A stretch of DNA of 36,801 nucleotides from an uncultured Eubacteriales bacterium (GCA_900545515.1 UQZA01000024.1:1-36801), one strand, 5' to 3'. Shown: positions 17,501 to 25,688, numbered from the stretch's first letter. Notes: generated by a model from the sequence alone, not told the origin. Numbers and translations are program-made.

Positions 17501-18212
17501 TGCGCATCGGCTCGGAGCGGTAGCTGATGGCGGTGGTACCGCTGGGAAGCCCGGTGTGAGGGTCTACCGGCTGGCCGCCGTCCCGGGTGCGGATTTCCAG
17601 CTCATCGTGGAAGAACACGGCGTATTCCCGGAAGGCCGGACGCCCCGGGCTGCAGATATCTGCAAACAGACCGCTGCGCAGGGGCTTGCCAGTTTCCGGA
17701 TGCAGCCATACAGAGCCGGCAGGCTCCACCAAAATAGCGCCAAACAGTCCGTGCACATTGGTGCCTTCCTCGCTGCTGCGGGGGTCTGCCAGATCGGAGA
17801 AGAGGAAAGCCCCCTCCTTATCCGCCAGCCAGGTATAGCAGATGCTGTCGTCCGTGGTGGTATCCGGGTTGAAACCCACGTTGGCCCCATCGGAGGTCAG
17901 CACGGAGTTGGAAAGCCCCTGGACATGGATCGACGCCCGGCGGCCCAGCTGGTTGAAGAAGCGAATGCGAACGGTGTCGCCCAGATTTGCCCGAATCACC
18001 AGAGGCTGCACGCCCTCATAGGGCTGCGGGATGGGCTGCCGAAAATTTCTCAGAGCCTCCTTCCGGATTCTCTGGGAATCTTCACGGAGCACATACAGCA
18101 AACCGTTGGGGTCGTGATCGCCATACTGGTTGTAGACAATGGGCAGAGAGATTGCCTCAATGTCATATTCCCGGACCTGTCCAGTGTCCGGATAATCAGA
18201 TAGGTTCCACAT
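14532..18212 (-). CDS. Large six-cupredoxin multicopper oxidase, MnxG-like
   Basis: A 1226-residue protein built from three two-domain cupredoxin repeats; the openings recur as YNQYGDHDPNGLLYV, YNRFGWHDPQGRFFV and YNRFGDHDPEGLLFV, and HGLFGAxLxEP occurs three times. Copper motifs are complete only when repeats 1 and 2 are combined. Repeat 1 has the C-terminal-type motifs His291-x-x-His294-x-His296 and HCHLYPHFHEGM (344-355), including the type-1 Cys345, His350 and Met355. Repeat 2 has the N-terminal-type His555-x-His557 and His601-x-His603. Repeat 3 keeps the fold but has lost most ligands. Size and motif order resemble the MnxG manganese-oxidase class. No signal peptide is visible. Start at 18212 rather than 18245: TTAAGGAGAA precedes it at normal distance. 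Substrate could be Mn(II), Cu(I) or an organic; oxygen use in a presumed anaerobe is unexplained. Confidence 0.85.
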   Translation of the reverse strand: MWNLSDYPDTGQVREYDIEAISLPIVYNQYGDHDPNGLLYVLREDSQRIRKEALRNFRQPIPQPYEGVQPLVIRANLGDTVRIRFFNQLGRRASIHVQGLSNSVLTSDGANVGFNPDTTTDDSICYTWLADKEGAFLFSDLADPRSSEEGTNVHGLFGAILVEPAGSVWLHPETGKPLRSGLFADICSPGRPAFREYAVFFHDELEIRTRDGGQPVDPHTGLPSGTTAISYRSEPMRNRLPLDPDAGHADTAEDISMSSWAYGDPAPPVLRAYVGDPSKIRLIHGGIKETHVFHLHNHQWRLDPEDPKSTILDSISISPQECYTLDLLYGAGSFNGMIGDAIFHCHLYPHFHEGMWTLLRVFDRLEDGTGHYPDGTPIAPLMPLPDRPAPPPKDDLHPGYPNFIHSQFGQEPKQPPLGILTAAGENKIEPTPLEAANFVPDFAPGALYTDTCPCDTDAHVRVFEIAAVQARLTYNRFGWHDPQGRFFVLKEEIEQVGTLDDYLAKVESGEICPEPLVLRANAGDCVEVRLTNLLPEFLEESPFQLKTLTDIVGFHIHLVKFDTIVSDGAANGWNNIAGARRCETLVERFFANEELHAVFFHDHLFANVHQQHGLFGALIVEPAGAKFLDPHTGEPLKRGTQAVIRTADGKVFREFVLFCHDFALLFDQDGNPINPPEVPGSDDDPGVMGINYRCEPMPERLRRKDDPSHIFSSWVYGDPATPILETYPGEPVRIRLLDGAHEEQHAWNLTGLPWRREITDPVSPLVQAQTLGISESFSLHIDEPYQAGDYLYYFGGIDDVWLGLWGILRAYAQPQRNLPPLCGQKPRVPCLAPPPGAVIRKFEIAAIQKDLVYNRFGDHDPEGLLFVPLNQAEDVRRGCRQPVPLILRANAGDWIQVTLHNLFDPKVPIRQNEYPSVPVERKHTPSNRVSLNPQFLKYDPIASSGVNVGYNPTEQTVGPGEKIQYLWHADREYGAALLTSFGDLRNHRHHGLFGAILIEPPKAKYYRGIRPDGNHHGEQAVITAPGVEPYREFVLFAHNGIRLLDRDGALIKTTEQGGEHGGHGAPDHEDTGEKGYNYRSERFFNRLRRNPLPFQVFDSKVHGDPATPLLRSYARERIIIRLLMPGDKPRNISFTLHGHRWRTQPDDPFSRIVPIQGAMSVGNVFNIEPEPVSCPGDYLYRSGSLRWDVESGMWGIFRIVSRNVRYYCETACRNFRQWWEKKWYEK

Positions 18213-18385
18213 AAGTGTTCTCCTTAAATTTTTTAGAACAGGCACGAAAAAGGTCTGTTCCCGCCAGCTTATGTCGCATCAGGCGCTGGGGTGTTTTCCC
18301 GCTGGATCCGGCTTTTGTAAAACGTGACAGGTGGGTGCTCATAGTCGTTTGATTCATCTGGGAGCTTTTTTGCATGAAAGAAAGA

Positions 18386-18416
18386 GACAGCCCCACCAGA
18401 GTTTGGTGAGGCTGTC
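18386..18416 (-). terminator. Terminator of the second giant protease gene
   Basis: GACAGCCCCACCA (18386-18398) pairs with TGGTGAGGCTGTC (18404-18416) with one mismatch and a 5-base loop. On the minus strand it is followed by TCTTTCTTTC, about 50 bases past the protease stop. Between it and the oxidase start I see only a GAACAG/CTGTTC dyad (18236-18260) and no convincing promoter. Confidence 0.75.
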
Positions 18417-18466
18417 CGGGTTTTGCTTAGTCGCGATAAAAAGAGATATAAAATGAGACGGTGGAA

Positions 18467-21400
18467 TCAGAATTTCTGGTCCAAAATGGTCAGGAGCTTT
18501 GCCATTTGGGCCCGGGTCAAGGTGCCTCTGGGTTGCAAAGAGCCACCCGGGAAGCCCTGGAGGAAGCCCTCGGCGGTTGCCCAGGCAACGGCGGTCCTGG
18601 CAAATTTGGAAATGGCTTCCCTGTCGGTGTAGATGGACAGGTCCGCCCCAGTGGCAGGTTCCTGCTCCAGGTATTCGGTGACGTAGCGGTACAGGAAGGT
18701 GGCGGCCTGCTCTCTTGTGACCGCTTTGTCCGGGCAGAAGGTGGTATCTGTGATACCCTTTGCAATGCCGTTCTCCTCCGCCCAGGCCACGGCTTCCGTG
18801 TAGTACCGGCCCGCTTTCACATCGGCGAAGGTGGCAGGCTCGGCCACCTCCGGCTCTCCTGCCAGGCGGTACAGGGTGGTCACCAGCTGGCCCCGGGTGA
18901 GGCTCCCCTCCGGGGCAAAGTGGGTCTCATCCATGCCGTTCATGAGACCTTTGGCAATGACATAGTCGGTATACTCGTGATACCAGCGGTCCGTATTCAG
19001 ATCTGCAAAGGCCTTGCTGGGGCAATGGGCCGGGATGACCTGGCCTTCCTTCACAATCTCTCCACAGACGGTGCACACCTCGTCGCCGGTATAGCCGTCC
19101 TCTGTGCAGGTGGCCTCCTTGGCGTTCTGGATCTCCGTCTTATGGCCCAAAGCGGGAATGGTCTCACCCTGTTTCACAATCTCGCCACACACCGTGCACA
19201 CCTCGTCGCCGGTATAGCCGTCCTCTGTGCAGGTGGCTTCCTTTGCGCCCCGGATCTCGGTGCTGGCGTGCTCACAGACCGGGATCTCAGGCAGGGTGGC
19301 GGTGACAGTCTCGGTCATTTCCACCTTGGTATCGTTTATCTGGGTGGTGGTGATGGTCACATCCGTGGTACCGCTGGCTTTGGGTGTAAAGACCAGCTTG
19401 GCCACAGCGTTTCCGGTGGGAATCGGGGTCACACCGGCGTAGCCGAAGGTCACGGAACCGCTGGCGGTTACAGTGGAGGTGAGGTCAGCATCGCTTTCCA
19501 CGGATTTCAAGGTCAGCTTTTCCGGATCGTAGGCGGCGCGGAACAGGCCGTTGGTGACGTCCAGTGCGTTTCCTTCAGCATCCTTGGCAGTAAGGGTCAC
19601 CACCACATCCTCTGCTGCCGTTGCCTCCTGGGGGAGGGGAGAAGCGGCGGCAGGAGTCAGGCGGGCCTCCTTGCTGGCCAGGGCGTCCTCTGCCATGGGG
19701 AAGGTCATGAGAGCGGTGTTTTCCTTTTGCACAGCCTTTTCACCGGCTGCGGACAGGCTCACCCGCTGGGCGCACTGAGCCAGGGAGTCTCCACTGGCTG
19801 GAACGTTGGTACGACTGGTGGTTGCGGCATTGGATTTGACCTCCAGCAGGGAGGCGGGCCATACGTCTTCCCCTACGTTGGCAAAGGCAATCGCCTCGTA
19901 GGCTTGGGTTTCCTCTTGGAAGGTCAGCTTGTAGAACACATTGGTCTTGCCGTTCCAGCCGGAGAAATACAGATTACCGTCTTCCTCAACCAGCAGGGAG
20001 CACATGACCAGGCTGTTTTCGTCCATTGTGGCTTCGTAGCCGGCATCTGTGAGGTTGGAGGGATAGTAGTCCATGCCGGCGTTATAGAAATCGCCGTCTT
20101 CATAGGCGTAGAGCTTGCAGATCCAGCCTTTGTCATCCACAAAGTAGAGAATCTCCGCCTCGTGCTCTATGCCGTCAACTTCTGTGTAGGTGCAGGAGCC
20201 TCCCTCTGCTATGGCCAGGAGCTGGGAACCGCCGCTGTTCTGGTAGATGTAGCTGGACAAATCCCAGCCTTCGTCATCTTCCATGTTGGAGGGGTCCTTG
20301 GCGGGAGCCCATACAGAGCCGCATACAAAATGTACCAGGTCTTGCTCCTGCGTGGAGAACAGCTTACTGTATGCCAGGTCGTCCAGGCCGTTGGCCCAAG
20401 TGCTCAACTTGGCAGAGACGCCGGTTTCCATATCCACGGACCTCATAGTTTTGCCGTCTCCGGAAGTGACATACATGGTTCCCTTCCCATTGTGGGTGGC
20501 TGCCAGCACATCGGTATCCAGCTCAATACCTGCGGTCCAGGTGTTGTCCCGGGTCATGTCCCAGGTGAACCGGACGGGGGCGCCTTCCTCCGTTTGGAGA
20601 ACACCCTCCACGGTGATGGGCAGAGCTTCCACCGTGACCGTGGCCTTGGCGGTAAAGGAGGGGTCCAGGTTGGAGACGGCGGTAATGGTAGTGGTGCCGG
20701 GGTCCACACCGGTGACCACGCCGTACTGGTTCACCGTAGCCACAGAGGTGTCTGCAGAGGACCATGTCACGGAACGGTCGGTGGCGGTCCAGGGCAGCAC
20801 GTTGGCAGTGAGTTGATCGGAATTGCCCTTGAGAAGAGTCAGCTTCTCCTGGGACAGCTCCAGGCTGGTGACCTGGTCCGTAGGCGCTGTCCAGCTGCCA
20901 CCGGCGGAGCGCTGGGGAATCACCAGAGCAGTCAGCTGATGGAACAGGTCATTGTGCAGGGTGTAGGTGTTGGTCTTGGGGTGAATTTCGTACAGGTAGC
21001 TATAGCCCCAGGGGGTACCCCAGGCCGTCTCCTGGAAGTAGTAGCTGATCCAGACCACGTTGCCGGTATTGACGTCATACTCCATAGCCTGGGCACCCAT
21101 GGAGGTGAAGGCTTCGCCATTGTCGTTGACGCACTCCATCAGATACTTGGGCTGATCCAAGGTGTCCAGGGTGAAGGAGTACACCTTGCTGGTGCCGTAC
21201 TCGTTGCAATAAAAGACTCCGTCCAGATCACAGGCAAGCGTGTTGGTGTTGAGACCGAGGGTACCCACTTCCGTGAGGGTACCGTCCAGCTTGTTTACGG
21301 TGTACAGGACGGACTCTCCACTGTCGCTATAGGCTACCGCGTAGATGGAATCGTCCGCTCGGCTATAGGCCATGTCGCACAGGACAGTGCCCAGGTTGCG

Positions 21401-24400
21401 GATGCGGGTCATGTCCGCCAAATCATTCTCCGGCATGACGTACAGGTCGCCGTCTACCGAGCAGGCAAAGACATAGTGGCTGTCGATGGTGGCGGCGTTG
21501 AACGCCGTCTCGGATTTTGCATAGACGTTCAAATCTCTGTACCAGGAATCCAGGTTAAAGCTGGTCCAGTAGCTGTTGTACATGCGGTCGTAGGCGATCA
21601 TAGGAGGGAGTGCGGGAACCTGCCCCAGATCCGCCTTCAGCTCGTAGGTGGTTACATTGTACGCGTAGTCATAGACCTGAAGCAGGAATTTATTGCCGTT
21701 TGCCTTGTCCAGACTCAGGGTGTATTTGCCAGTCTCGCCAGGCACGGCGTCTGCGTTGGAGCCGGTGTAAGCCAGGACCTCGCTGCCGGTGCTGTTGAAC
21801 AGGGCAACGCCGGCCACATACTGGTTATCTCTGGCATCTACAGTCAGGGTATTTCCCACCATGCCCAAAGAAACTTCTTGGATTTCCGGAGGGGTGTTGT
21901 CAATGGTGGCCTGCATGGTCCGGGTAGCGCCCTTGCCCAGGGCGTCCCAGTTCACCGTATCGCCGTCTACATAGTACTCGGGAGCCAGGGTCACGGAGAC
22001 TTCAAAAGTCTCACCTTCTGCCAGCTCCTTGGGGACCCACTTGAGCTTGTAGCTTTGAATGGCCTCCAACCATGTTTCAAAGAACAGGATGACGCTATAG
22101 TAGGGAGCATAGAAGCTGCCGAGATAGACCTCCTTCAGCTGCTCTCCGGTGGTGGCATTGGTGACCCGGATGCGGCTGGCGGCCACATTTCGGATGGGGT
22201 TGAACTGAACGGAGTACACTCTGTCGCCGTTTTGGTTGTTGATGGCGTTGCGCTGGGGCATATAGGTCTCATCCGCGACCACAGGGTTGCCACCCAGGCA
22301 GTAGGAGTAGCCGGGATCCCGGGCGTACTCCACCATCATGCTGTTGATCGAATCGATGCCGGTGTAGGGAGTGCGAATTTGGTTGCCGGTGGCAAGCTCT
22401 TGGGTGGTGCCGATTTCAAACATGGAGGGATCTGTCCAGTTGCCATAGAAGCCCAGCACGGGGATGCTGTGGCAGGTGCCGTCTACCCCCTCGGCGTCTG
22501 TGACAGCATCGGCGTACACATAAGCCTGCAGGTAAGCGCCGTTGGGATAATGAGCATCCAGATATGCCTTTTCCCCGGCATCCAGGGTCAGAGTTACGGT
22601 TACCTTGACGGAGCCGCCTGCAGGAACGTTCACAGCGCCGCCGGACAGCTTGGCCAGGAACACGTGAACATCGTAGGTGTCCACATCTTCATCACCGGAG
22701 ACATCAGCATGCTCCAGGCTGCTGATGGTGCTTCGTGCGCCGGTGACATAGTCCAGGAGCGCCTGGGCGTCATCCTTGTCCACATCGCCGTCGCCGTCAA
22801 AGTCGCAACCCTCCAAAGCCTTGGGGGAGCTGACCATGGCCCCATCTGCTTCCCAGGCGGCGGTGCAGCCCAGGTTCCGGGTTGCGGTGTCCAGGTAACT
22901 GACCAGCATGGAGTCATCCTTGGCGTTTGCGGCTTCTTCATTGGCGTAGCCTTCGAAGGTATCCTGGGTAAACATATCTGCGGAAAGCTGGAAGGTTTTC
23001 TCTTCATCGCTGAGGTTGTTCAAGTGGAAGGAGAAGGAATACACACCGGCTCTGGCGGGGTCATCTCCCAGCTCCACCTTCACCTTGCCATCGGGCTGGC
23101 CGTCCACGGTCACATAGGAGCTGGCAGAGGTTGCAGCCAGCACGTCTGCCAAGCCTGCGCCCTGCTGGAGGACGGAATAGTACAGGCCGTTGGCATCCTT
23201 CAGGGGAACTGCGGTGGACATCAGCAGGCTCTGGGTCAGGGCACGATCCGTTAGGCCGGGCTGAGACAGTCCCTTCTCCCGAATGACCTGCTGCACCAGG
23301 GCGGAAATACCTGTGATTTGAGGAGTTGCCATGGAGGTGCCGGACATCATCTCGTACTGGTCAGTTTCGGAAACGGCGCCGTTGACAGAGTAGATGTTGC
23401 CGCCGGGGGCAGTGATTTCGGGCTTCATGCTCAGGTCACCGGGAACGCCCCAAGAGGAGAAGCTGCTCATGTGATAGTAGTCAGAGTTCGCAATGTTGGC
23501 TTTGACCTTGCTCTCAACGGTGACTTTGCCGGTATAATAGGTCACGCCGCGGTCTGTGGTGGCGGCAGTGGAGTGCTCCCGGACTATGTTTCCACTGGCC
23601 TGGGTGATGAGTACGCAGGGAGCTTCCTCATAGTAACCAGTCAAGATCATATTGATGGTGCCAGGCTCGTTGTTATAGACTACAGTGGCGATGGCGCCCA
23701 TGTCCACAGCTACGTTGGCCTTATCTGCGAAGTTGGTCTCACCACGGGAGACAAAGACAATCTTACCGGTGACGTCGATGCCCGCATAGTCTTCCTCAAG
23801 TCCGATGGAATTCAGGAATACATAGTCGTATTGCGTGCCTTCTCCGGTGGTGTCCAGGGTGGCCATGGGATTGTTCCAGCCGGGGCCAGTCTCGCCAGTA
23901 CCATCACCATAGCCGAAGGAGCTGCCCCCTACTTGAAGAGAGGGACCCACCGCCCCATCGTTGTCCACAGATGCCACAGCAAACGCATTGGTGTAAGTAC
24001 TGGGGGAACCGGCTGTCTGGAAATTCACATCCTCAACGTACAGATTGGGCATGGGGCCTGCGGCGTTCGCGGTCCAGTAACCGCTGTTGCCGGAAGCCAT
24101 GGCCACCACGCAGTCTGTTTCAGTCAGGTAGTCCAGCAGGTCCTCATAGTCCTCACTGGTGGTGAAGCCGGCGGAGGAGGAACCCAAAGACAGGTTCACC
24201 GCGTCACAGCCCAGGATGATGGCGTCTTCGATAGCGGCCATGTAGTCCGAATCGTAAGCGCCGCCCATCTTGCCGAAGACTTTCATGGTGAGAATCTGGG
24301 CGTCGGGTGCATTGCCCACAGTGCCAACTGCGTCGGCAGCGGAGACATAACCGGATCCCTCTTTGATGAACCGGTTGGCAGCGGCAATGCCAGCCACATG

Positions 24401-25303
24401 GGAGCCATGCTCCGAGGCGGAGTCGTTGTCGTGGGTGACATCCAGATCCAGATCCAGGTAGTTATAGGCAAAGGGAGCCTTCAGATTGAAGTACAGATCC
24501 TCTGCCGTCAGCTCGGGGTTCCGCTCTGCCACATTCAGCTGGGGCAGCTTTTCCGCAAGCTCATCTTCGTCCAGCACATCCACATGAGCCAGATATTCCT
24601 CGTAGCTCATACCGGCCAGCTGGGCGTCTTCGGCCAGAGCGTGGACCAGCGCGCCGGGATCGAAGGACTGATGGTCCGTATCCAGACCGGTGTCGATGAT
24701 GGCGACCCGGGTGCCGGCGCCGGTATAGCCGGATTCCCAGACCTGGACAGCGCCGGTCATGTTAGCGGAGACCAGCATATTGGGCTTGTCAACAGCACTG
24801 GTGGTGGCGGTTTGGGGCTCATACCGGGTCTCCAGAACCACCTTTCTGACGCCGGGAATCCTGGAGATGGAGGCAAGCTGACCATATTCCACATTGGCGG
24901 AAATGATGTTCGCAGCCAAGGTCAGGTTCCAGGCTACATCCAGTTTTTCGCCGGTGGTCTGTTCGATCCTGGCGGTGACGGCAGCTTGGTCCTTCTTCAG
25001 GCCAGACCGGTAGGTCATGGCTGACCGGCTGTCTGCAATGCCGTGAGTGGAGAAGCCGGCTTCCAGGGTGGAGGCCTTCTCCAGCATGATGGAAACACGA
25101 ACTACGTCGGTATCCGCATATTGCGGTTCCTCTGCCGCGTCTTCCACAGGCTCCGGCAGAAGCGAGGCGGAAACCGTGCCGTTGTCCACCTTGGTGAAGG
25201 CGACATCGTCTCCACCGGCAGCGCGCAGGGGGACTGCAAAGCCCGCCAGAAGGGCAACTGCCAGCAACAGGGAGAGCAGACGCTTGGTGACTTGCATTTT
25301 CAT
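18467..25303 (-). CDS. Giant secreted S8 protease with dockerin-like, cohesin-like and SLH modules
   Basis: A 2278-residue exported, wall-bound serine protease. Signal peptide: KRLLSLLLAVALLAGFAVPLRA. The S8 domain has Asp204 (IIDTGLD), His299 (SEHGSHVAG), oxyanion Asn406 (SGNSG) and Ser657 (SGTSMATPQ), with a PA-like insert. A dockerin-like pair of calcium loops starts at Asp834 (DFDGDGDVDKDD) and Asp867 (DVSGDEDVDTYD). Then come a propeller-like region, a Big_2 domain at about 1479-1560, a second propeller-like region, a cohesin-like domain (about 1905-2003, RAAYDPEKLTLKSV), two 41-residue CxxC repeats (about 2005-2092) and three SLH repeats (about 2096-2278). The ATG at 25303 is preceded by AAAAGGAGAA; longer versions would begin upstream of the -10 box. 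It is a paralogue of the other giant protease, but carries its own wall anchor. Confidence 0.93.
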   Translation of the reverse strand: MKMQVTKRLLSLLLAVALLAGFAVPLRAAGGDDVAFTKVDNGTVSASLLPEPVEDAAEEPQYADTDVVRVSIMLEKASTLEAGFSTHGIADSRSAMTYRSGLKKDQAAVTARIEQTTGEKLDVAWNLTLAANIISANVEYGQLASISRIPGVRKVVLETRYEPQTATTSAVDKPNMLVSANMTGAVQVWESGYTGAGTRVAIIDTGLDTDHQSFDPGALVHALAEDAQLAGMSYEEYLAHVDVLDEDELAEKLPQLNVAERNPELTAEDLYFNLKAPFAYNYLDLDLDVTHDNDSASEHGSHVAGIAAANRFIKEGSGYVSAADAVGTVGNAPDAQILTMKVFGKMGGAYDSDYMAAIEDAIILGCDAVNLSLGSSSAGFTTSEDYEDLLDYLTETDCVVAMASGNSGYWTANAAGPMPNLYVEDVNFQTAGSPSTYTNAFAVASVDNDGAVGPSLQVGGSSFGYGDGTGETGPGWNNPMATLDTTGEGTQYDYVFLNSIGLEEDYAGIDVTGKIVFVSRGETNFADKANVAVDMGAIATVVYNNEPGTINMILTGYYEEAPCVLITQASGNIVREHSTAATTDRGVTYYTGKVTVESKVKANIANSDYYHMSSFSSWGVPGDLSMKPEITAPGGNIYSVNGAVSETDQYEMMSGTSMATPQITGISALVQQVIREKGLSQPGLTDRALTQSLLMSTAVPLKDANGLYYSVLQQGAGLADVLAATSASSYVTVDGQPDGKVKVELGDDPARAGVYSFSFHLNNLSDEEKTFQLSADMFTQDTFEGYANEEAANAKDDSMLVSYLDTATRNLGCTAAWEADGAMVSSPKALEGCDFDGDGDVDKDDAQALLDYVTGARSTISSLEHADVSGDEDVDTYDVHVFLAKLSGGAVNVPAGGSVKVTVTLTLDAGEKAYLDAHYPNGAYLQAYVYADAVTDAEGVDGTCHSIPVLGFYGNWTDPSMFEIGTTQELATGNQIRTPYTGIDSINSMMVEYARDPGYSYCLGGNPVVADETYMPQRNAINNQNGDRVYSVQFNPIRNVAASRIRVTNATTGEQLKEVYLGSFYAPYYSVILFFETWLEAIQSYKLKWVPKELAEGETFEVSVTLAPEYYVDGDTVNWDALGKGATRTMQATIDNTPPEIQEVSLGMVGNTLTVDARDNQYVAGVALFNSTGSEVLAYTGSNADAVPGETGKYTLSLDKANGNKFLLQVYDYAYNVTTYELKADLGQVPALPPMIAYDRMYNSYWTSFNLDSWYRDLNVYAKSETAFNAATIDSHYVFACSVDGDLYVMPENDLADMTRIRNLGTVLCDMAYSRADDSIYAVAYSDSGESVLYTVNKLDGTLTEVGTLGLNTNTLACDLDGVFYCNEYGTSKVYSFTLDTLDQPKYLMECVNDNGEAFTSMGAQAMEYDVNTGNVVWISYYFQETAWGTPWGYSYLYEIHPKTNTYTLHNDLFHQLTALVIPQRSAGGSWTAPTDQVTSLELSQEKLTLLKGNSDQLTANVLPWTATDRSVTWSSADTSVATVNQYGVVTGVDPGTTTITAVSNLDPSFTAKATVTVEALPITVEGVLQTEEGAPVRFTWDMTRDNTWTAGIELDTDVLAATHNGKGTMYVTSGDGKTMRSVDMETGVSAKLSTWANGLDDLAYSKLFSTQEQDLVHFVCGSVWAPAKDPSNMEDDEGWDLSSYIYQNSGGSQLLAIAEGGSCTYTEVDGIEHEAEILYFVDDKGWICKLYAYEDGDFYNAGMDYYPSNLTDAGYEATMDENSLVMCSLLVEEDGNLYFSGWNGKTNVFYKLTFQEETQAYEAIAFANVGEDVWPASLLEVKSNAATTSRTNVPASGDSLAQCAQRVSLSAAGEKAVQKENTALMTFPMAEDALASKEARLTPAAASPLPQEATAAEDVVVTLTAKDAEGNALDVTNGLFRAAYDPEKLTLKSVESDADLTSTVTASGSVTFGYAGVTPIPTGNAVAKLVFTPKASGTTDVTITTTQINDTKVEMTETVTATLPEIPVCEHASTEIRGAKEATCTEDGYTGDEVCTVCGEIVKQGETIPALGHKTEIQNAKEATCTEDGYTGDEVCTVCGEIVKEGQVIPAHCPSKAFADLNTDRWYHEYTDYVIAKGLMNGMDETHFAPEGSLTRGQLVTTLYRLAGEPEVAEPATFADVKAGRYYTEAVAWAEENGIAKGITDTTFCPDKAVTREQAATFLYRYVTEYLEQEPATGADLSIYTDREAISKFARTAVAWATAEGFLQGFPGGSLQPRGTLTRAQMAKLLTILDQKF
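19051..19296 (-). repeat. Tandem 123-bp repeat encoding CxxC modules
   Basis: Two adjacent copies 123 bases apart (matching starts at 19051 and 19174) encode nearly identical 41-residue units containing EATCTEDGYTGDEVCTVCGE, each with three cysteines. Near-identity at DNA level over about 60 bases suggests recent duplication or conversion. Such cysteine-rich units occur in surface proteins of gut Firmicutes next to SLH domains; their role is unknown. Confidence 0.75.
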
Positions 25304-25425
25304 GTTGATTCTCCTTTTCAATGTTGGATGTTGTATATTCAGAGCGGTGGCCCGCACCAAATACCCAAGGGACGTTCCGGCTTGTAGTTGCGTTACTTTA
25401 CCAATTTTTTGTGGTCTATGTTTGC

Positions 25426-25454
25426 AATATACCACATTGTGCACAAATTGTCAA
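25426..25454 (-). promoter_or_regulatory. Sigma-A promoter of the second giant protease gene
   Basis: On the minus strand, TTGACA (25454-25449), a 17-base spacer and TATATT (25431-25426) form a near-consensus promoter. Transcription from about 25419 leaves a leader of roughly 115 bases before the ATG at 25303, in which I see no clear hairpin or riboswitch. Confidence 0.88.
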
Positions 25455-25688
25455 CCGCTTTCGCGGAGAATCCAGGGACAGCATTTCCTTTTTCCATCCT
25501 GGCGGGGGAGCGCCCCTGGCTTTCCCCCAGGGCGGGCGCAAAGCGCCATGGGATTTCATCACTGTGAAGGGAACACGTTACGTTTTTGCCGGTTCTGTCT
25601 GCCGGTCAGTCATGGCCATTCCTCATCCGCCTCGCTCCGCTGGGCACCATCCCCCGGGGAAGGCAAGGCGCTCCTGGGCAGAAAATGT
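25455..25688. other. Intergenic region between protease promoter and regulator terminator
   Basis: No gene is supported here. The stretch is GC-rich and includes a CGCCCCTGG/CCAGGGCG hairpin near 25514-25540 and the interspersed-repeat copy described separately. Reading frames crossing it show no family resemblance. Confidence 0.6.
25621..25680. repeat. Copy of a Firmicutes interspersed palindromic repeat
   Basis: The stretch beginning CCTCATCCGCCTCGCTCCGC, followed by GGCACCATCCCCCGGGGAAG and GCAAGG, resembles the short non-coding CCTCATCCG...CACCTTCCCCC..GGGGAAGG element that I know as scattered in many copies in Oscillospiraceae and relatives. This is recognition from memory without a search. 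It encodes nothing. Confidence 0.5.

Noticed and set aside
18236..18260. GAACAG/CTGTTC dyad upstream of the multicopper oxidase
   Set aside because: Only 6-bp arms, 13-base spacer and no recognisable promoter beside it; it may be chance.
18461..23254. A 1597-codon open frame antisense to the second giant protease
   Set aside because: The opposite strand has a signal peptide, S8 catalytic residues, dockerin and SLH modules. The antisense frame is low-complexity Gly/His/Val sequence with no family resemblance, as arises from GC-biased codon use.
25304..25444. N-terminal extension of the second giant protease
   Set aside because: It would start upstream of the -10 region of the promoter and lacks a ribosome site, while the ATG at 25303 has both AAAAGGAGAA and an immediate signal peptide.
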